The notes: a model not told the origin generated them from the sequence alone. Shown: positions 1 to 8,745, counted from the stretch's first letter. The stretch is 64,000 nucleotides of DNA from an uncultured Flavobacteriia bacterium (GCA_937975705.1 CALJTX010000049.1:1-64000); one strand, 5' to 3'. Translations and numbers: made by a program.

Positions 1-61
1 ATTCTAACCCCCAACCGCTGGAGCCGAAATCCAGTGCGCTATACAGTTGCGCCACGGAGCC
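1..61 (-). tRNA. tRNA-Arg (anticodon UCG), 3' end cut by window edge
   Basis: On the minus strand the sequence folds as the first 60 or so positions of a tRNA. The 5' acceptor strand is GGCTCCG (61-55), the D stem is GCGC/GCGC, the anticodon stem is CTGGA/TCCAG around loop TTTCGGC (anticodon TCG, Arg CGN codons), and the T stem starts GGGGG (12-8). The T loop reads TTAGAAT rather than TTCGAAT, so base 56 is A (window position 5). The D loop has GT instead of GG, so base 19 is T (position 43). The 3' half of the T stem, the acceptor strand and the CCA region lie outside the window. Confidence 0.9.
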
Positions 62-140
62 AATTTCACCGGAGTGAGGCTGCAAAAATAGTGGTTTCAA
101 GTGATAATTGCCTAAATTTACCTTGTTCAAATTGAAAACC

Positions 141-2969
141 ATGTTTAAATCGATACTCCTTTTGTTTGCCTTTTATGCATCAACGTTTGTTCTGGGGCAA
201 AACTGGCAGTCTTTTACAGATTCGATCCCGACGCTTTCGTCGCCACGGGCTTGTGACCTCAATAACGATGGCATCAAGGATATCGTATTTGGTGGCGGTA
301 CAGATGGCGTGGCCAGTAACAATGGCATTATGGCGTATAATGGCGCTAATGGCAACTTGCTTTGGAAGCGGGCTGCGCGCAATGAAGTATTTGGAAGTGC
401 AGTTTTTATGGACATCACCAATGATGGCGTCAAGGATGTTTTTATGGTTGGACGCCAGGCGCAACTACTTGCCATTAATGGTTCCAATGGCGCTTTGCTC
501 TGGGATTACTTTCCTTACAATACCAACCCTGCGGATAGCGGGCTTTATAATTTTTATAATCCACAATTTATTGCCGATGTAAGCGGAGATGGCATTCAAG
601 ACATTCTTGTGGCAAATGGCGGCGACCACGCTGCACCTGTTTGGGACACCACGCGCCCTCCGGGGCATCTCATGGTGGTCAACAGCATGAATGGTCAGCT
701 TTTGGCAAAGGCTGTGGTGCCAGACAGCGCCGAGACGTATTGTTCGGCTTTAGTGGCTGATATTCATGGAAATGGTACGCAGTGGGTATTGTACGGTACG
801 GGTGGCGAAACACTTGGTGGCAGTTTTTGGGCTTGCCAGCTCTCGCATTTGCTCAACAACACACTTGCGCCATCTATTCCTTTAATGACCGACACTCAAT
901 TGGGTTTTGTGGCACCGGCTTCCTTGATTAAAAATCCTTCCGGACAATACGACCTCATTATTCAATCATACGGCGGAAAAGTTTCGAAAATTAAGGGGGC
1001 CAACTGGAGCACCATGTGGAGCTATGAGCTGCCGAATACGGAATCTAGCGCCGAGCCTGTTATTGGCAATTTTACTGGGAATGCTGTGCCGGATGTCTTT
1101 CTATCCTTGGCCAAAGGGACGAGTTCTTCTTATACCGATTACTACCAAGTTTTACTCGATGGCGGAACAGGTCAAGAGGTATTTAAAGACAGCATTGGCA
1201 TCTTGCAATTTGCTTCTGGCAATGCCATTGACCTCAACAACGATGGCCGCGACGAAGCCATTTTATCTGTCAATTATATGCAGACGGGCACCTGGAAACA
1301 CCGTTTGGAGGTCTTTGATTTTGTGTCCAATACCATTGCGCCATTGACGAGCTATCAGACCGGCGTAAATATCGGCTCGACACCACTTTTTGTCAATCTA
1401 GACAACGATGCGCTTTTAGATTTGGTTTATGTCGTCAAAAAAGACAGCCTGAATCCGATGGGCTGGAAGGGTGTTTACCTCAATAGGGTAGAGCTAAATG
1501 CTGTTTTTCCAAATGCGGGTATGGCCTGGGCTTCTTACTTAGGTACGCTCAACAATGGTGTTTATTTCAACCAAACGATCAACTGTGGGCAGGGTAGCAT
1601 TTTATCTAATGTTTCGGTGGTTCAACCTTGGTGTAATGGCAGTGCTTCTGGCGCAATCAACCCGAGTGCCACATTAGGAACAGCGCCGTATACGTATTTG
1701 TGGTCCAACGGGAGCACGGCGGCTCAATTGAATAATGTCCCTGCCGGAACCTATTCAGTGCAAGTGACCGACAACACAGGATGTTTTGAAATTTATACCA
1801 CAACCCTGGTTGATCCGTTTGTGATCACCTTTGGTGGGCTCGTGGCACCTACATGCCCAGGTGGCAGCAATGGCCAAGCGGTGGTGAATAGTTCTGGTTG
1901 CCCATGTATGTTCAGTACGTGTCAGTTTTTATGGGAAAACGGCGTGTCTGGCAAAACCAATTTGTCGGTGTCAGAAGGTTGGGCTACGGTCACGATTACG
2001 CATACCAATGGCTGTGTAGTGGTAGATTCCGTTTTTGTACCCCTTTCTGCGCCAATTGTCAATAATGCCTCAATTCAGATGGTCAGCTGCAATGGCGGTT
2101 CAGACGGCCTCATTTCCTTGAATGTCAGTACGGCAACAGCTCCTGTGGTTTTTGCCTGGAGCAATGGTGCTACCGATGCATTGGTTGCAGGTTTGTCAAC
2201 CGGTGCGTATGAGGTGTTGGTGCACGACGCGCGTCCTTGTTACGACACACTCGTATACGAAATTACGGAGCCTGAGGTACTGGTTACCAATTACGTGCTT
2301 CAATCGGTATCTTGTACAGGTCTCTCTGACGGACAAATTAACGCCAGTGCAATTGGCGGTAATGGCGGCTATACGTATCAAGTTGGATCACTTGTGAATA
2401 CTTCTGGTGTGTTTGACAATATGTCTGCAGGTACGTATACGCTGACCGCAATAGATACTTTAGGTTGTGCAGCTGTTGGGCAAACCATTCAAATAAACGA
2501 ACCAGCTCCATTGAATCTCAGTATAAGCGCAACAAACGCGACGTCGTCCACTGCATTTGACGGAATGGCTACTGCCATAGTAAGCGGCGGAACAGCACCT
2601 TATCAATATGTTTGGTCAGATCCGAATGCGCAAACGGATAGCATGGCCGTGTACCTTACTGAAGGGTGGTATACTGTTGAAGTTACTGACGCAAATGGTT
2701 GTCATCTTCAAGATAGTGTCTTTATGGATGTATTAGGAATGCAACACCTGCCTAACAGTAGTTTATTGATTTTCCCTAACCCAACTCAGGGGCGCTTGTG
2801 TTTTTCGATGGAATTAACCGAGGTGGTTGTTTTAGACATGCAAGGACGTGTATTGTGCGCGCAGCGCAATTGTCTGCAGCTGGACCTCACACATTTAGCA
2901 GCGGGCCCATATCAAGTCATTTGCACGCACAACGAGCTTACTGAATTGGTGCACTTTGTGAAGGAATAA
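141..2969 (+). CDS. T9SS-secreted protein with FG-GAP-like and SprB-type repeats
   Basis: Large secreted protein of about 942 residues. The ATG at 141 is chosen over an in-frame TTG at 108 because it directly starts a signal peptide (MFKSILLLFAFYASTFVLGQ). Residues 30-460 carry repeated calcium-site-like motifs (DLNNDGIKDI, DITNDGVKDV, DVSGDGIQDI, DLNNDGRDEA), as in FG-GAP/VCBS beta-propellers. Residues 500-850 hold about four SprB-type repeats (PYTYLWSNG ... GTYSVQVTDNTGC, PYQYVWSD ... GWYTVEVTDANGC). The C-terminal 70 residues are a type A T9SS sorting domain (LLIFPNPTQGRL ... LAAGPYQVICTH). A surface adhesin or surface-bound protein is the likely role; the ligand is unknown. A near-consensus -7 box TAAATTTA lies at 113-120. 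Confidence 0.9.
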   Translation: MFKSILLLFAFYASTFVLGQNWQSFTDSIPTLSSPRACDLNNDGIKDIVFGGGTDGVASNNGIMAYNGANGNLLWKRAARNEVFGSAVFMDITNDGVKDVFMVGRQAQLLAINGSNGALLWDYFPYNTNPADSGLYNFYNPQFIADVSGDGIQDILVANGGDHAAPVWDTTRPPGHLMVVNSMNGQLLAKAVVPDSAETYCSALVADIHGNGTQWVLYGTGGETLGGSFWACQLSHLLNNTLAPSIPLMTDTQLGFVAPASLIKNPSGQYDLIIQSYGGKVSKIKGANWSTMWSYELPNTESSAEPVIGNFTGNAVPDVFLSLAKGTSSSYTDYYQVLLDGGTGQEVFKDSIGILQFASGNAIDLNNDGRDEAILSVNYMQTGTWKHRLEVFDFVSNTIAPLTSYQTGVNIGSTPLFVNLDNDALLDLVYVVKKDSLNPMGWKGVYLNRVELNAVFPNAGMAWASYLGTLNNGVYFNQTINCGQGSILSNVSVVQPWCNGSASGAINPSATLGTAPYTYLWSNGSTAAQLNNVPAGTYSVQVTDNTGCFEIYTTTLVDPFVITFGGLVAPTCPGGSNGQAVVNSSGCPCMFSTCQFLWENGVSGKTNLSVSEGWATVTITHTNGCVVVDSVFVPLSAPIVNNASIQMVSCNGGSDGLISLNVSTATAPVVFAWSNGATDALVAGLSTGAYEVLVHDARPCYDTLVYEITEPEVLVTNYVLQSVSCTGLSDGQINASAIGGNGGYTYQVGSLVNTSGVFDNMSAGTYTLTAIDTLGCAAVGQTIQINEPAPLNLSISATNATSSTAFDGMATAIVSGGTAPYQYVWSDPNAQTDSMAVYLTEGWYTVEVTDANGCHLQDSVFMDVLGMQHLPNSSLLIFPNPTQGRLCFSMELTEVVVLDMQGRVLCAQRNCLQLDLTHLAAGPYQVICTHNELTELVHFVKE

Positions 2970-3037
2970 GGATTTCAAGCATATTTTTAAGCGTGTAAAG
3001 CTAAATATTGCTAAATTCGTAGAACTATTTATTACAT

Positions 3038-3553
3038 ATGAAAAAAATTACCTTCCTATTCGCCCTTTTGACAGCAGCCACTTCATTTGCTCAAAACGGT
3101 AAACTCGGCATTCAATTCAATGCTGGTGCACACCTCATGAGTGAGTCCGGTAACGGATTTTGCTTCAATACGGCCCTGACCTACAACTTTGTTCCGAGTT
3201 TTGGCTTGAAACTAGATGGAGGAATTGATATTGTAGGTGAAGACAACTTGAATAGATTAGGTTTACAAGCGAATCTTAACGTTGTTAAATTAGCCAATCA
3301 AACAGCAAAATTTGGTCTTGAGTTACATGGCGGAGGTGCCCTGATCAACAACGGAAACTCTGCGTTCAATGACTCTTATCTTTTGCGTGGCGATGACATG
3401 ATCGCTATCATGGCAGGTATTACACCAAGTTTTCAAGTCAACGAGAAATTGCGCATTTTGGTAGATGCCACTTATGTGCCTAAAATGTATAAAATTAATG
3501 GTGTCATTACGAAATACCTGAACACCACCGTAGGTGTTGCGTATCAGTTCTAA
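3038..3553 (+). CDS. small outer-membrane beta-barrel protein
   Basis: 171 residues with a signal peptide (MKKITFLFALLTAATSFAQ), then alternating hydrophobic and polar strands rich in Gly and Asn, ending in the aromatic C-terminus VGVAYQF typical of proteins inserted by the BAM complex. It resembles the porin-like OmpW/PF13568-type barrels common in Bacteroidota; no specific substrate can be named. It lies 68 bases after the T9SS protein. A TAAATTCG box upstream suggests its own promoter, and a strong hairpin terminator follows. Confidence 0.8.
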   Translation: MKKITFLFALLTAATSFAQNGKLGIQFNAGAHLMSESGNGFCFNTALTYNFVPSFGLKLDGGIDIVGEDNLNRLGLQANLNVVKLANQTAKFGLELHGGGALINNGNSAFNDSYLLRGDDMIAIMAGITPSFQVNEKLRILVDATYVPKMYKINGVITKYLNTTVGVAYQF

Positions 3554-3574
3554 AAACACATTTGTAAATGAGTT

Positions 3575-3600
3575 AAAGCGGACAAGCGTCCGCTTTTTTT
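3575..3600. terminator. bidirectional intrinsic terminator
   Basis: Perfect 9-base stem AAAGCGGAC (3575-3583) with GTCCGCTTT (3588-3596), loop AAGC, followed by a T run on the plus strand. The stem's A/T ends also give a short U run on the minus strand. It sits between convergent genes ending at 3553 and 3599. Confidence 0.9.
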
Positions 3601-4306
3601 ATGCCTTGAAAACAGCTGCTTTAGAGATAGCTTTGATGGCGGTGTAATACAAAACAAGACTCACCAAAAGCAATACATGAGAGAAGTCATTGCGGTCAAA
3701 CCAAGGTGCTAAATTGATTTTCTTGCTTTGAATAAATGCATTGGGTAGGAGAATCAATGCAGCAAACCAAAAAATCTTGAAATGGGTATGGACTGTTTTT
3801 TGATAATTTAGGCCCAAAACAACCAAGGAGAAAATCAGGCCAATGCCGCTCACCAGCGTTGGTACAAGCAAGCCTTTACTTTGGTCAATAGTCAGGTCGA
3901 CTTTCAAGAAAACAATGCATTCAATAAGGATTCCTAGTCCGAGTAACCCAACTGCGGCTTTGGTTGCTGTTTGTTTTTGCGCTGCATTGGGCCACAAACT
4001 GAGCATGCCTCTGGTGAGCCAAAACGTGGCGATCATCCCCATGATCCAAGATGGGTATTTGCCCCAGAGTGCCAAGTAATTGTAAAAGAGGTGTCCAAAG
4101 CCACCCAATAAAAAGCTCCAGCCAAACCACAAGAAAAACAGGCGCCAATTTTGATAAAAAGGGTGGGTGTGGTCGATTTTTCGAATTTGAGCAGCAATAA
4201 AAAGCGCTGTTGTAAAAAGTACGAGATCGCCTATCATGGCATTGGGTTCTAAGAGCGCGAGTCCTGCGAAATCCCATTCTATCTTAGGAAAGTCTTGACC
4301 AATCAT
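3599..4306 (-). CDS. seven-helix membrane protein, CREST/DUF6962-like
   Basis: 235 residues with about seven hydrophobic helices and no signal peptide. I do not recognise it firmly. Features that recall the CREST superfamily of membrane hydrolases (alkaline ceramidase, PAQR, Per1) are an EPN motif before helix 1 (E20-N22) with D27, S64 and H72 in helix 2, and an N-D-x-x-H motif starting the last helix (D207, H210). DUF6962-type Bacteroidota proteins have a similar layout. This is motif reading only. The ATG overlaps the stop of the upstream SDR gene by 4 bases (ATGA), so translation is probably coupled. It is the last gene of a four-gene operon. Confidence 0.65.
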   Translation of the reverse strand: MIGQDFPKIEWDFAGLALLEPNAMIGDLVLFTTALFIAAQIRKIDHTHPFYQNWRLFFLWFGWSFLLGGFGHLFYNYLALWGKYPSWIMGMIATFWLTRGMLSLWPNAAQKQTATKAAVGLLGLGILIECIVFLKVDLTIDQSKGLLVPTLVSGIGLIFSLVVLGLNYQKTVHTHFKIFWFAALILLPNAFIQSKKINLAPWFDRNDFSHVLLLVSLVLYYTAIKAISKAAVFKA

Positions 4307-5121
4307 TTGCTATTTGCTTCGAATTTATGGATGTTTTTGCGCAAGATGAACTCTACAATAAGCGGAGAAATGCTATTGAGCATGCGGTTCATTTTTCCTA
4401 AAAAGGTTTGGGTGTTGCGGTATTTTCTTTGGTCGAGAAGGTTCAGGCAGTCTGCCGCAACTTCTTGCATGGTGAGCACTTTTCCTTTTTGACGCGCGGC
4501 CAATATTTGCTTGCTGCCATCTGCCGCAACCACTTCTTTGTTGTGTACAATTTCGGTCATGGCCACTTGAAGATGCCCAATATGCACGTTGTGGGCGTGT
4601 TCTTCTATGCGCAGCGATTCTACAAACGAAGTAAGCGCCATTTTGGAGGCGCTGTAAGGAGAAAGCCCCGGAAGTCCGTGAATAGCGGCCAAACTAGAAA
4701 TAAAGACCACACTGCCTTTTGTTTGGCGCAACGCATTGAGGGCCATTTGGGTCGGAAAAATTGTTCCGAAGACATTGCTGCGAAAAACTTGTTCTACTAC
4801 ACTCGGATGCAATTCGGCTAAATAACCGCGGCTAGAAATACCCACATTGTTGATCAGGATGTCTATCTGGCCATAGGATTGTAGCGCAAAATCGATGAGC
4901 GCTTGGGCTTGATTGGCATCGGAGACATCACCTTGGTAGTAAATGACTTCAATTCCTTTTGACGCTAATTGAGCTTGAACTTCTTGAAGCCTGATTTCGT
5001 CGCGTCCATTCAATACAATTTTTGCGCCTTCTTCGCCTAATGCCAATGCGATAGCACTGCCAATACCACGGCTAGAACCCGTGACAATTGCAACTTTGTT
5101 TAGGAAACGTTTTTTTGCCAT
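4303..5121 (-). CDS. classical short-chain dehydrogenase/reductase
   Basis: 272-residue SDR with a Rossmann fold. The cofactor motif is TGSSRGIG (residues 14-21), the structural motif NNVG lies at 91-94, and the catalytic set is S142/S143, Y156 and K160 (YSASK). R40 after the second strand suits NADP(H). The C-terminus (MNRMLNSISPLIVEFILRK) is hydrophobic and may sit on the membrane, as in lipid-acting SDRs such as 3-ketosphinganine reductases; that substrate is inference only. It overlaps the CPBP gene upstream by 22 bases and the membrane-protein gene downstream by 4. Confidence 0.85.
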   Translation of the reverse strand: MAKKRFLNKVAIVTGSSRGIGSAIALALGEEGAKIVLNGRDEIRLQEVQAQLASKGIEVIYYQGDVSDANQAQALIDFALQSYGQIDILINNVGISSRGYLAELHPSVVEQVFRSNVFGTIFPTQMALNALRQTKGSVVFISSLAAIHGLPGLSPYSASKMALTSFVESLRIEEHAHNVHIGHLQVAMTEIVHNKEVVAADGSKQILAARQKGKVLTMQEVAADCLNLLDQRKYRNTQTFLGKMNRMLNSISPLIVEFILRKNIHKFEANSK

Positions 5122-5858
5122 TTGTGGTAATGGATTTCAGGATGATGTTTGAGGGCAGTGAGGCTGTTGGTCCAGGCCATGGCGACGTGCACCAAAAAGG
5201 CAATCCAAATATTGCCGGCCATGAGCGTTAAAAGACAAAGTAAAAAACCAAGTGGTGCAGCTCCGATTGTTTCGTCGAGCCCTTTTGGGATGTGTGTTGC
5301 CGAGTAGAGCGCTACATTGACGGCAATGGCCAACCAAATACCGTATGCTTCAACTAAAGGGAACAAAAGCAAGCCGCGAAACAATAATTCGTACCCAAAA
5401 AGATATACGGCCCAACCCAGCAAATTGTAGCGGAATGTTTTGGTATCCCAATTGATGGCCCTGATTTGTGGGTAATTGACCAAATTCTTTGGTTTTTTCG
5501 CTGAAAATGCTGCTAGTGGAATCAAGATAGCGGCAAGCCCAATGGTAACGACGACATTGAATAGGAGGGTATCGCTGCGGAAATTTAAGCCGTAGTAGGC
5601 CAAACCTCTTGTGGGGTTCAGGATAAATAAAACCAAGAGGGGCAACAAGCCCATCGTTAAAAAACCCACCCATTTGGTCATGTAAATAAAGCGCAGCCAA
5701 GCGGTATCGTGCGGATACTTCTTGAAGTAATACGCTTTAATACTTTCGGACTTGGAGATGAACCAAAAACAAACAAAACCGATTAAAGCAAGGTAAATAG
5801 GGGCAATCCCACCTGTTAAACTTGGTGTTTGGTCAAAAGGTAGCGCTAAAAAATGCAT
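5100..5858 (-). CDS. CPBP family intramembrane metalloprotease homologue
   Basis: 252 residues with about eight membrane segments. The C-terminal half carries the three CPBP (CAAX protease and bacteriocin-processing, ABI) motifs: GYELLFRG (E157, R161), ATHIPKG (H189) and FLVHVAMAW (H224). The first Glu of the usual EExxxR is Tyr here, a common variant. Family members are glutamate-type intramembrane proteases or self-immunity proteins; the target is unknown. It lies 6 bases after the upstream extended SDR and overlaps the downstream SDR by 22 bases. Confidence 0.85.
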   Translation of the reverse strand: MHFLALPFDQTPSLTGGIAPIYLALIGFVCFWFISKSESIKAYYFKKYPHDTAWLRFIYMTKWVGFLTMGLLPLLVLFILNPTRGLAYYGLNFRSDTLLFNVVVTIGLAAILIPLAAFSAKKPKNLVNYPQIRAINWDTKTFRYNLLGWAVYLFGYELLFRGLLLFPLVEAYGIWLAIAVNVALYSATHIPKGLDETIGAAPLGFLLCLLTLMAGNIWIAFLVHVAMAWTNSLTALKHHPEIHYHKWQKNVS

Positions 5859-5864
5859 GTGAAA

Positions 5865-6860
5865 TTAGTTGGGGAGATACCCATTGGCTTTGTACCAATT
5901 GATGCAGTCTGCAACAGCGACTTCTACAGGGGTACTTGGCAAAAGCAGTTCTGTACGGGCTTTCTGTGGTGAATAAAATTGTTTGACACTAGCCATTTTG
6001 GCCATTGAGTAACTCAGTTGGGGTGTTTTTTTGAAAATTCTTGCAATGATGGAATTGATGGCGCCCACGATGTTAATGGCAAAGCCAGGAAATTGTTTGA
6101 CGCGAAAGGGTTGTTCGAATGCGGTGGCTGCTTTGCGAAACATTTCGCCAAAGTATAGATTTTCATTGCCAACGATATAACATTGGCCTTCGCGACCCAT
6201 TTTCAAAGCATTGACAGTAGCCACGGCTACGTCTTTGGAGTAGACAAAGTTTTTGCCGCCACCGGCATAGCCAGGAAGCTTATTTTTATAGAGTTCTAAA
6301 AACATTCTGCCAGAGGTGGGGCCAGAATCAAAGGGGCCGATCATGTATGTAGGGTTGACCACAATAACAGGGAAGTTCTCTTGTTGATGCATGGCCAGCA
6401 AATGACATTGTGCTTGGTATTTGCTGTCCATGTAGTCCATTTTGAATTGGTCGCCGGTGTAGGGTTGGTTTTCATCGCCGGGCGCTTCTTTGCTGCCATG
6501 ATTGAAAGAATTGGCAGTGCCGATCTGTACCATGCGCAGGAGCTTGTGTTTTTGGGCGCAAGACGCCACGTTTTTTACACCTTGTAAATTGACGGCGTAG
6601 AGACTTTCAAGTCTGCGTGGCCAAATGGTGGTGAGTGCGGCAATGTTGATCACGTATTGGCAAGAAGCCATTTCGCGGTCTAAGAAGACGGTGTCGAGGA
6701 TATTTCCTTCTACAATTTCAATGGGCAAGCCGTCCAGCACTGCAGTACTGCTTCCTGGGAGAATTTGGGCCTTGACTTGGTAACCTTGTGCTAAGGCTTC
6801 TCTAGTGACGCTGGCGCCAAGCATGCCGTTTGCTCCGGTAATAAAAACACAATTGGTCAT
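5865..6860 (-). CDS. NAD-dependent epimerase/dehydratase (extended SDR)
   Basis: 331-residue extended SDR. The nucleotide motif TGANGMLG lies at residues 8-15, a Thr/Ser pair at 115-118, and the catalytic YMDSK at 143-147 (Y143, K147). It is close to the dihydroflavonol-4-reductase/3-beta-HSD-like branch that often acts on lipid or steroid-like carbonyls. The substrate is not evident. It is the first gene of a four-gene operon and has its own exact -7 box 19 bases upstream. Confidence 0.85.
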   Translation of the reverse strand: MTNCVFITGANGMLGASVTREALAQGYQVKAQILPGSSTAVLDGLPIEIVEGNILDTVFLDREMASCQYVINIAALTTIWPRRLESLYAVNLQGVKNVASCAQKHKLLRMVQIGTANSFNHGSKEAPGDENQPYTGDQFKMDYMDSKYQAQCHLLAMHQQENFPVIVVNPTYMIGPFDSGPTSGRMFLELYKNKLPGYAGGGKNFVYSKDVAVATVNALKMGREGQCYIVGNENLYFGEMFRKAATAFEQPFRVKQFPGFAINIVGAINSIIARIFKKTPQLSYSMAKMASVKQFYSPQKARTELLLPSTPVEVAVADCINWYKANGYLPN

Positions 6861-6879
6861 TAATGAACTAAAAGATCCT

Positions 6880-6887
6880 CAAAGATA
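6880..6887 (-). promoter_or_regulatory. -7 promoter box for the 6860-3599 operon
   Basis: The minus strand reads TATCTTTG, an exact match to the Bacteroidota -7 element TAnnTTTG, 19 bases before the ATG at 6860. It directly abuts the stop codon of the upstream barrel-like gene (6888), marking an operon boundary. Confidence 0.6.
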
Positions 6888-8180
6888 CTAAAAATTCCAG
6901 CTAAGCCCCGCAAAAAGCGCTTTCGTATTTGTGCGATACGGAGAGGCGTGCACGAGATATTGTTGTTTTAGACTTGTGCGCAGCTGGGGTTCAAGATATA
7001 CTGAAAGGTGTGGGTTGGCCTTGTAACTCAAACGCAATTGACCTTGTGCAAAGGTTTGGAGCTGGCCATTGGCTGACTGAAAATAAATACTACTCGGTAA
7101 ATAGCCAGGAATTTGCAAGGATTGAGTTGTTTTGCTCGTGAAGCTGAAAGCCAAGCCAGCGTTGATTTGCGCAGCAAAATGGCCAAATTGATAGCGGTAA
7201 CCAAAGGTCAATGGAAGCGTGAATTGTTGTTTGCGTATAATGCTGGTGTAGTCTGCTTTGACGTGTGAAATTTCAGGGCCGCCTGGTTGGTTGGGTCCAA
7301 ATGGCCAAGGGCCTTCGTGGAGCTCTTCATCACTGATTTGTCTGAAGCCATAAATATACGGGAACAAATAGTGTTCTTTTTCATCGTAACTAAAGACATC
7401 GGTTTGATAAAAATGCTCGGTGAGTTCTGATTGAAGGTATTGTAGGCCCGTCTGCACATGCCAATTTTTAAAGATGCGAGCCTGAATTAATAGCTGTGGG
7501 CTTTGTTGCTGACGAAGTGCGGCTTGCTGCTGTCCTTGAGGGCCAAGTTGGTAGTTGAAAGCAGGTAAATTGGCCAAGGTTTGTCCGGAAGCGAGGCTGA
7601 GTTCAAAGCGACCTGTACTTGGTTTATTTGGAGGCGTTTGCTGCAGCGCTTGCTTGGTGATGTTGACTTTACCTGATGCTAGAGGTGGTAATTTCTGCGC
7701 TTCTATTTCTGCAATCAGCTGACTGTCAATTGGATTTTCAATAGCACCTGCAATAGCATCGTTTTGAAGACCAGCGATTATTACGTTTGGAAAACTATCC
7801 AACAGACCGTTAACTGCTGTATTCACAGGACCTGCTACAGTGCCAACAGCTTGACCCTGAAATTGAACCTGTGCTTGAACCTGTGCTTGGTTCTGGATTT
7901 GGTTCGGGATCTCGATATTGTTCGGGCTTTGGTTCTGCGTTTGCGTTTGCTTGCTAGACGCATTTGATGTTTGCTGCTGATCGAAGTAGAGATAGCTAGA
8001 AATAGCTCCAAAAACCATGGCGCCGACGGCTGTGAGTGCGTATTTTATCGCACTGCTCGCATACCATGGCTGAACGCGCTCAAGAGCGTCTGTGAGCCGT
8101 TTCCACATCAGTGGATCGGGATCAGCATGACCTTTGAGTTGGTCGCGGAGGTATTTTTCGAAGTCGTCTAGCTGGTTCAT
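6888..8180 (-). CDS. anti-sigma-like membrane anchor fused to a barrel-like domain
   Basis: 430 residues in three parts. First, a cytosol-type N-terminus of about 43 residues with no signal peptide, including DPDPLMWKRLTDALERVQPW. Second, one transmembrane helix (about 45-67) and a Gln/Asn-rich linker (about 68-115). Third, a C-terminal domain (about 190-430) with the alternating strands and terminal aromatic residue (LFAGLSWNF) of outer-membrane beta-barrels. Its ATG directly follows the stop of the ECF sigma gene (TAA-ATG), so it is the likely membrane partner or anti-sigma factor. How a barrel-like domain fits behind an inner-membrane helix is unclear. Confidence 0.75.
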   Translation of the reverse strand: MNQLDDFEKYLRDQLKGHADPDPLMWKRLTDALERVQPWYASSAIKYALTAVGAMVFGAISSYLYFDQQQTSNASSKQTQTQNQSPNNIEIPNQIQNQAQVQAQVQFQGQAVGTVAGPVNTAVNGLLDSFPNVIIAGLQNDAIAGAIENPIDSQLIAEIEAQKLPPLASGKVNITKQALQQTPPNKPSTGRFELSLASGQTLANLPAFNYQLGPQGQQQAALRQQQSPQLLIQARIFKNWHVQTGLQYLQSELTEHFYQTDVFSYDEKEHYLFPYIYGFRQISDEELHEGPWPFGPNQPGGPEISHVKADYTSIIRKQQFTLPLTFGYRYQFGHFAAQINAGLAFSFTSKTTQSLQIPGYLPSSIYFQSANGQLQTFAQGQLRLSYKANPHLSVYLEPQLRTSLKQQYLVHASPYRTNTKALFAGLSWNF

Positions 8181-8732
8181 TTAGCCGATCATTTTATCTT
8201 GTTGTAGGTTCTTTTGCAATGCTTTTTTGGCCTCAAAAAGTTGTGACTTAGAGGTGCCTTCGGAAATAGATAGCATCTCTGCAATTTCTTTGTGGCTGAA
8301 TCCTTCCATCACAAAAAGGTTGAAAACCAGGCGGGAGCGCTGCGGTAATTTTTGCACGAGGGTCATGATGTCTGCTGCGGCAAGTTGCGCTTCTATGCCA
8401 TGGGCATTGCTGGCGAGCTGAACAGCACCATCGATTTCGACATGCTGTCGGTATTTGGATTGTGCTCGAAGGTTATCGATAGCGGTATAGACAAAAACGC
8501 GTTTGACCCAACCGGGTAGGTGGCTAGCTTGTTTGACCTTGTGCAAGTTTTGATAAACTTTTACAAATGCATCTTGGAAAATATCTTGAGCGCTGCTTGT
8601 ATCTGTAGCGTAGCGCAAACAAACCTTGTACATAGCAGGAGCAAAAAGCGTATAAAGTGCTTTTTGTGCTCTTGCATCTTGACGAATGCAAGCGCTAATG
8701 AGTTGGGAATAAAGCTCCGTGTCTGCTGCCAT
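8181..8732 (-). CDS. ECF-type RNA polymerase sigma factor
   Basis: 183 residues. The region 2 core includes SSAQDIFQDAFVKVYQNL and a W-V-x-R-V motif (about 45-95). The region 4 helix-turn-helix is FSHKEIAEMLSISEGTSKSQ (about 140-160), followed by L-x-x-A-x-K. Region 3 is absent, as in ECF sigma factors. The downstream gene, with zero spacing, has an anti-sigma-like anchor, so the two probably form a signalling pair. A near-consensus box TAACTTTC on the minus strand (8746-8753) precedes it. Confidence 0.92.
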   Translation of the reverse strand: MAADTELYSQLISACIRQDARAQKALYTLFAPAMYKVCLRYATDTSSAQDIFQDAFVKVYQNLHKVKQASHLPGWVKRVFVYTAIDNLRAQSKYRQHVEIDGAVQLASNAHGIEAQLAAADIMTLVQKLPQRSRLVFNLFVMEGFSHKEIAEMLSISEGTSKSQLFEAKKALQKNLQQDKMIG

Positions 8733-8745
8733 GCCGTCTATAGAC

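Noticed and set aside
108..140. TTG start giving 11 extra residues on the T9SS protein
   Set aside because: The extension precedes a clear signal peptide and overlaps the likely promoter box; the ATG at 141 fits better.
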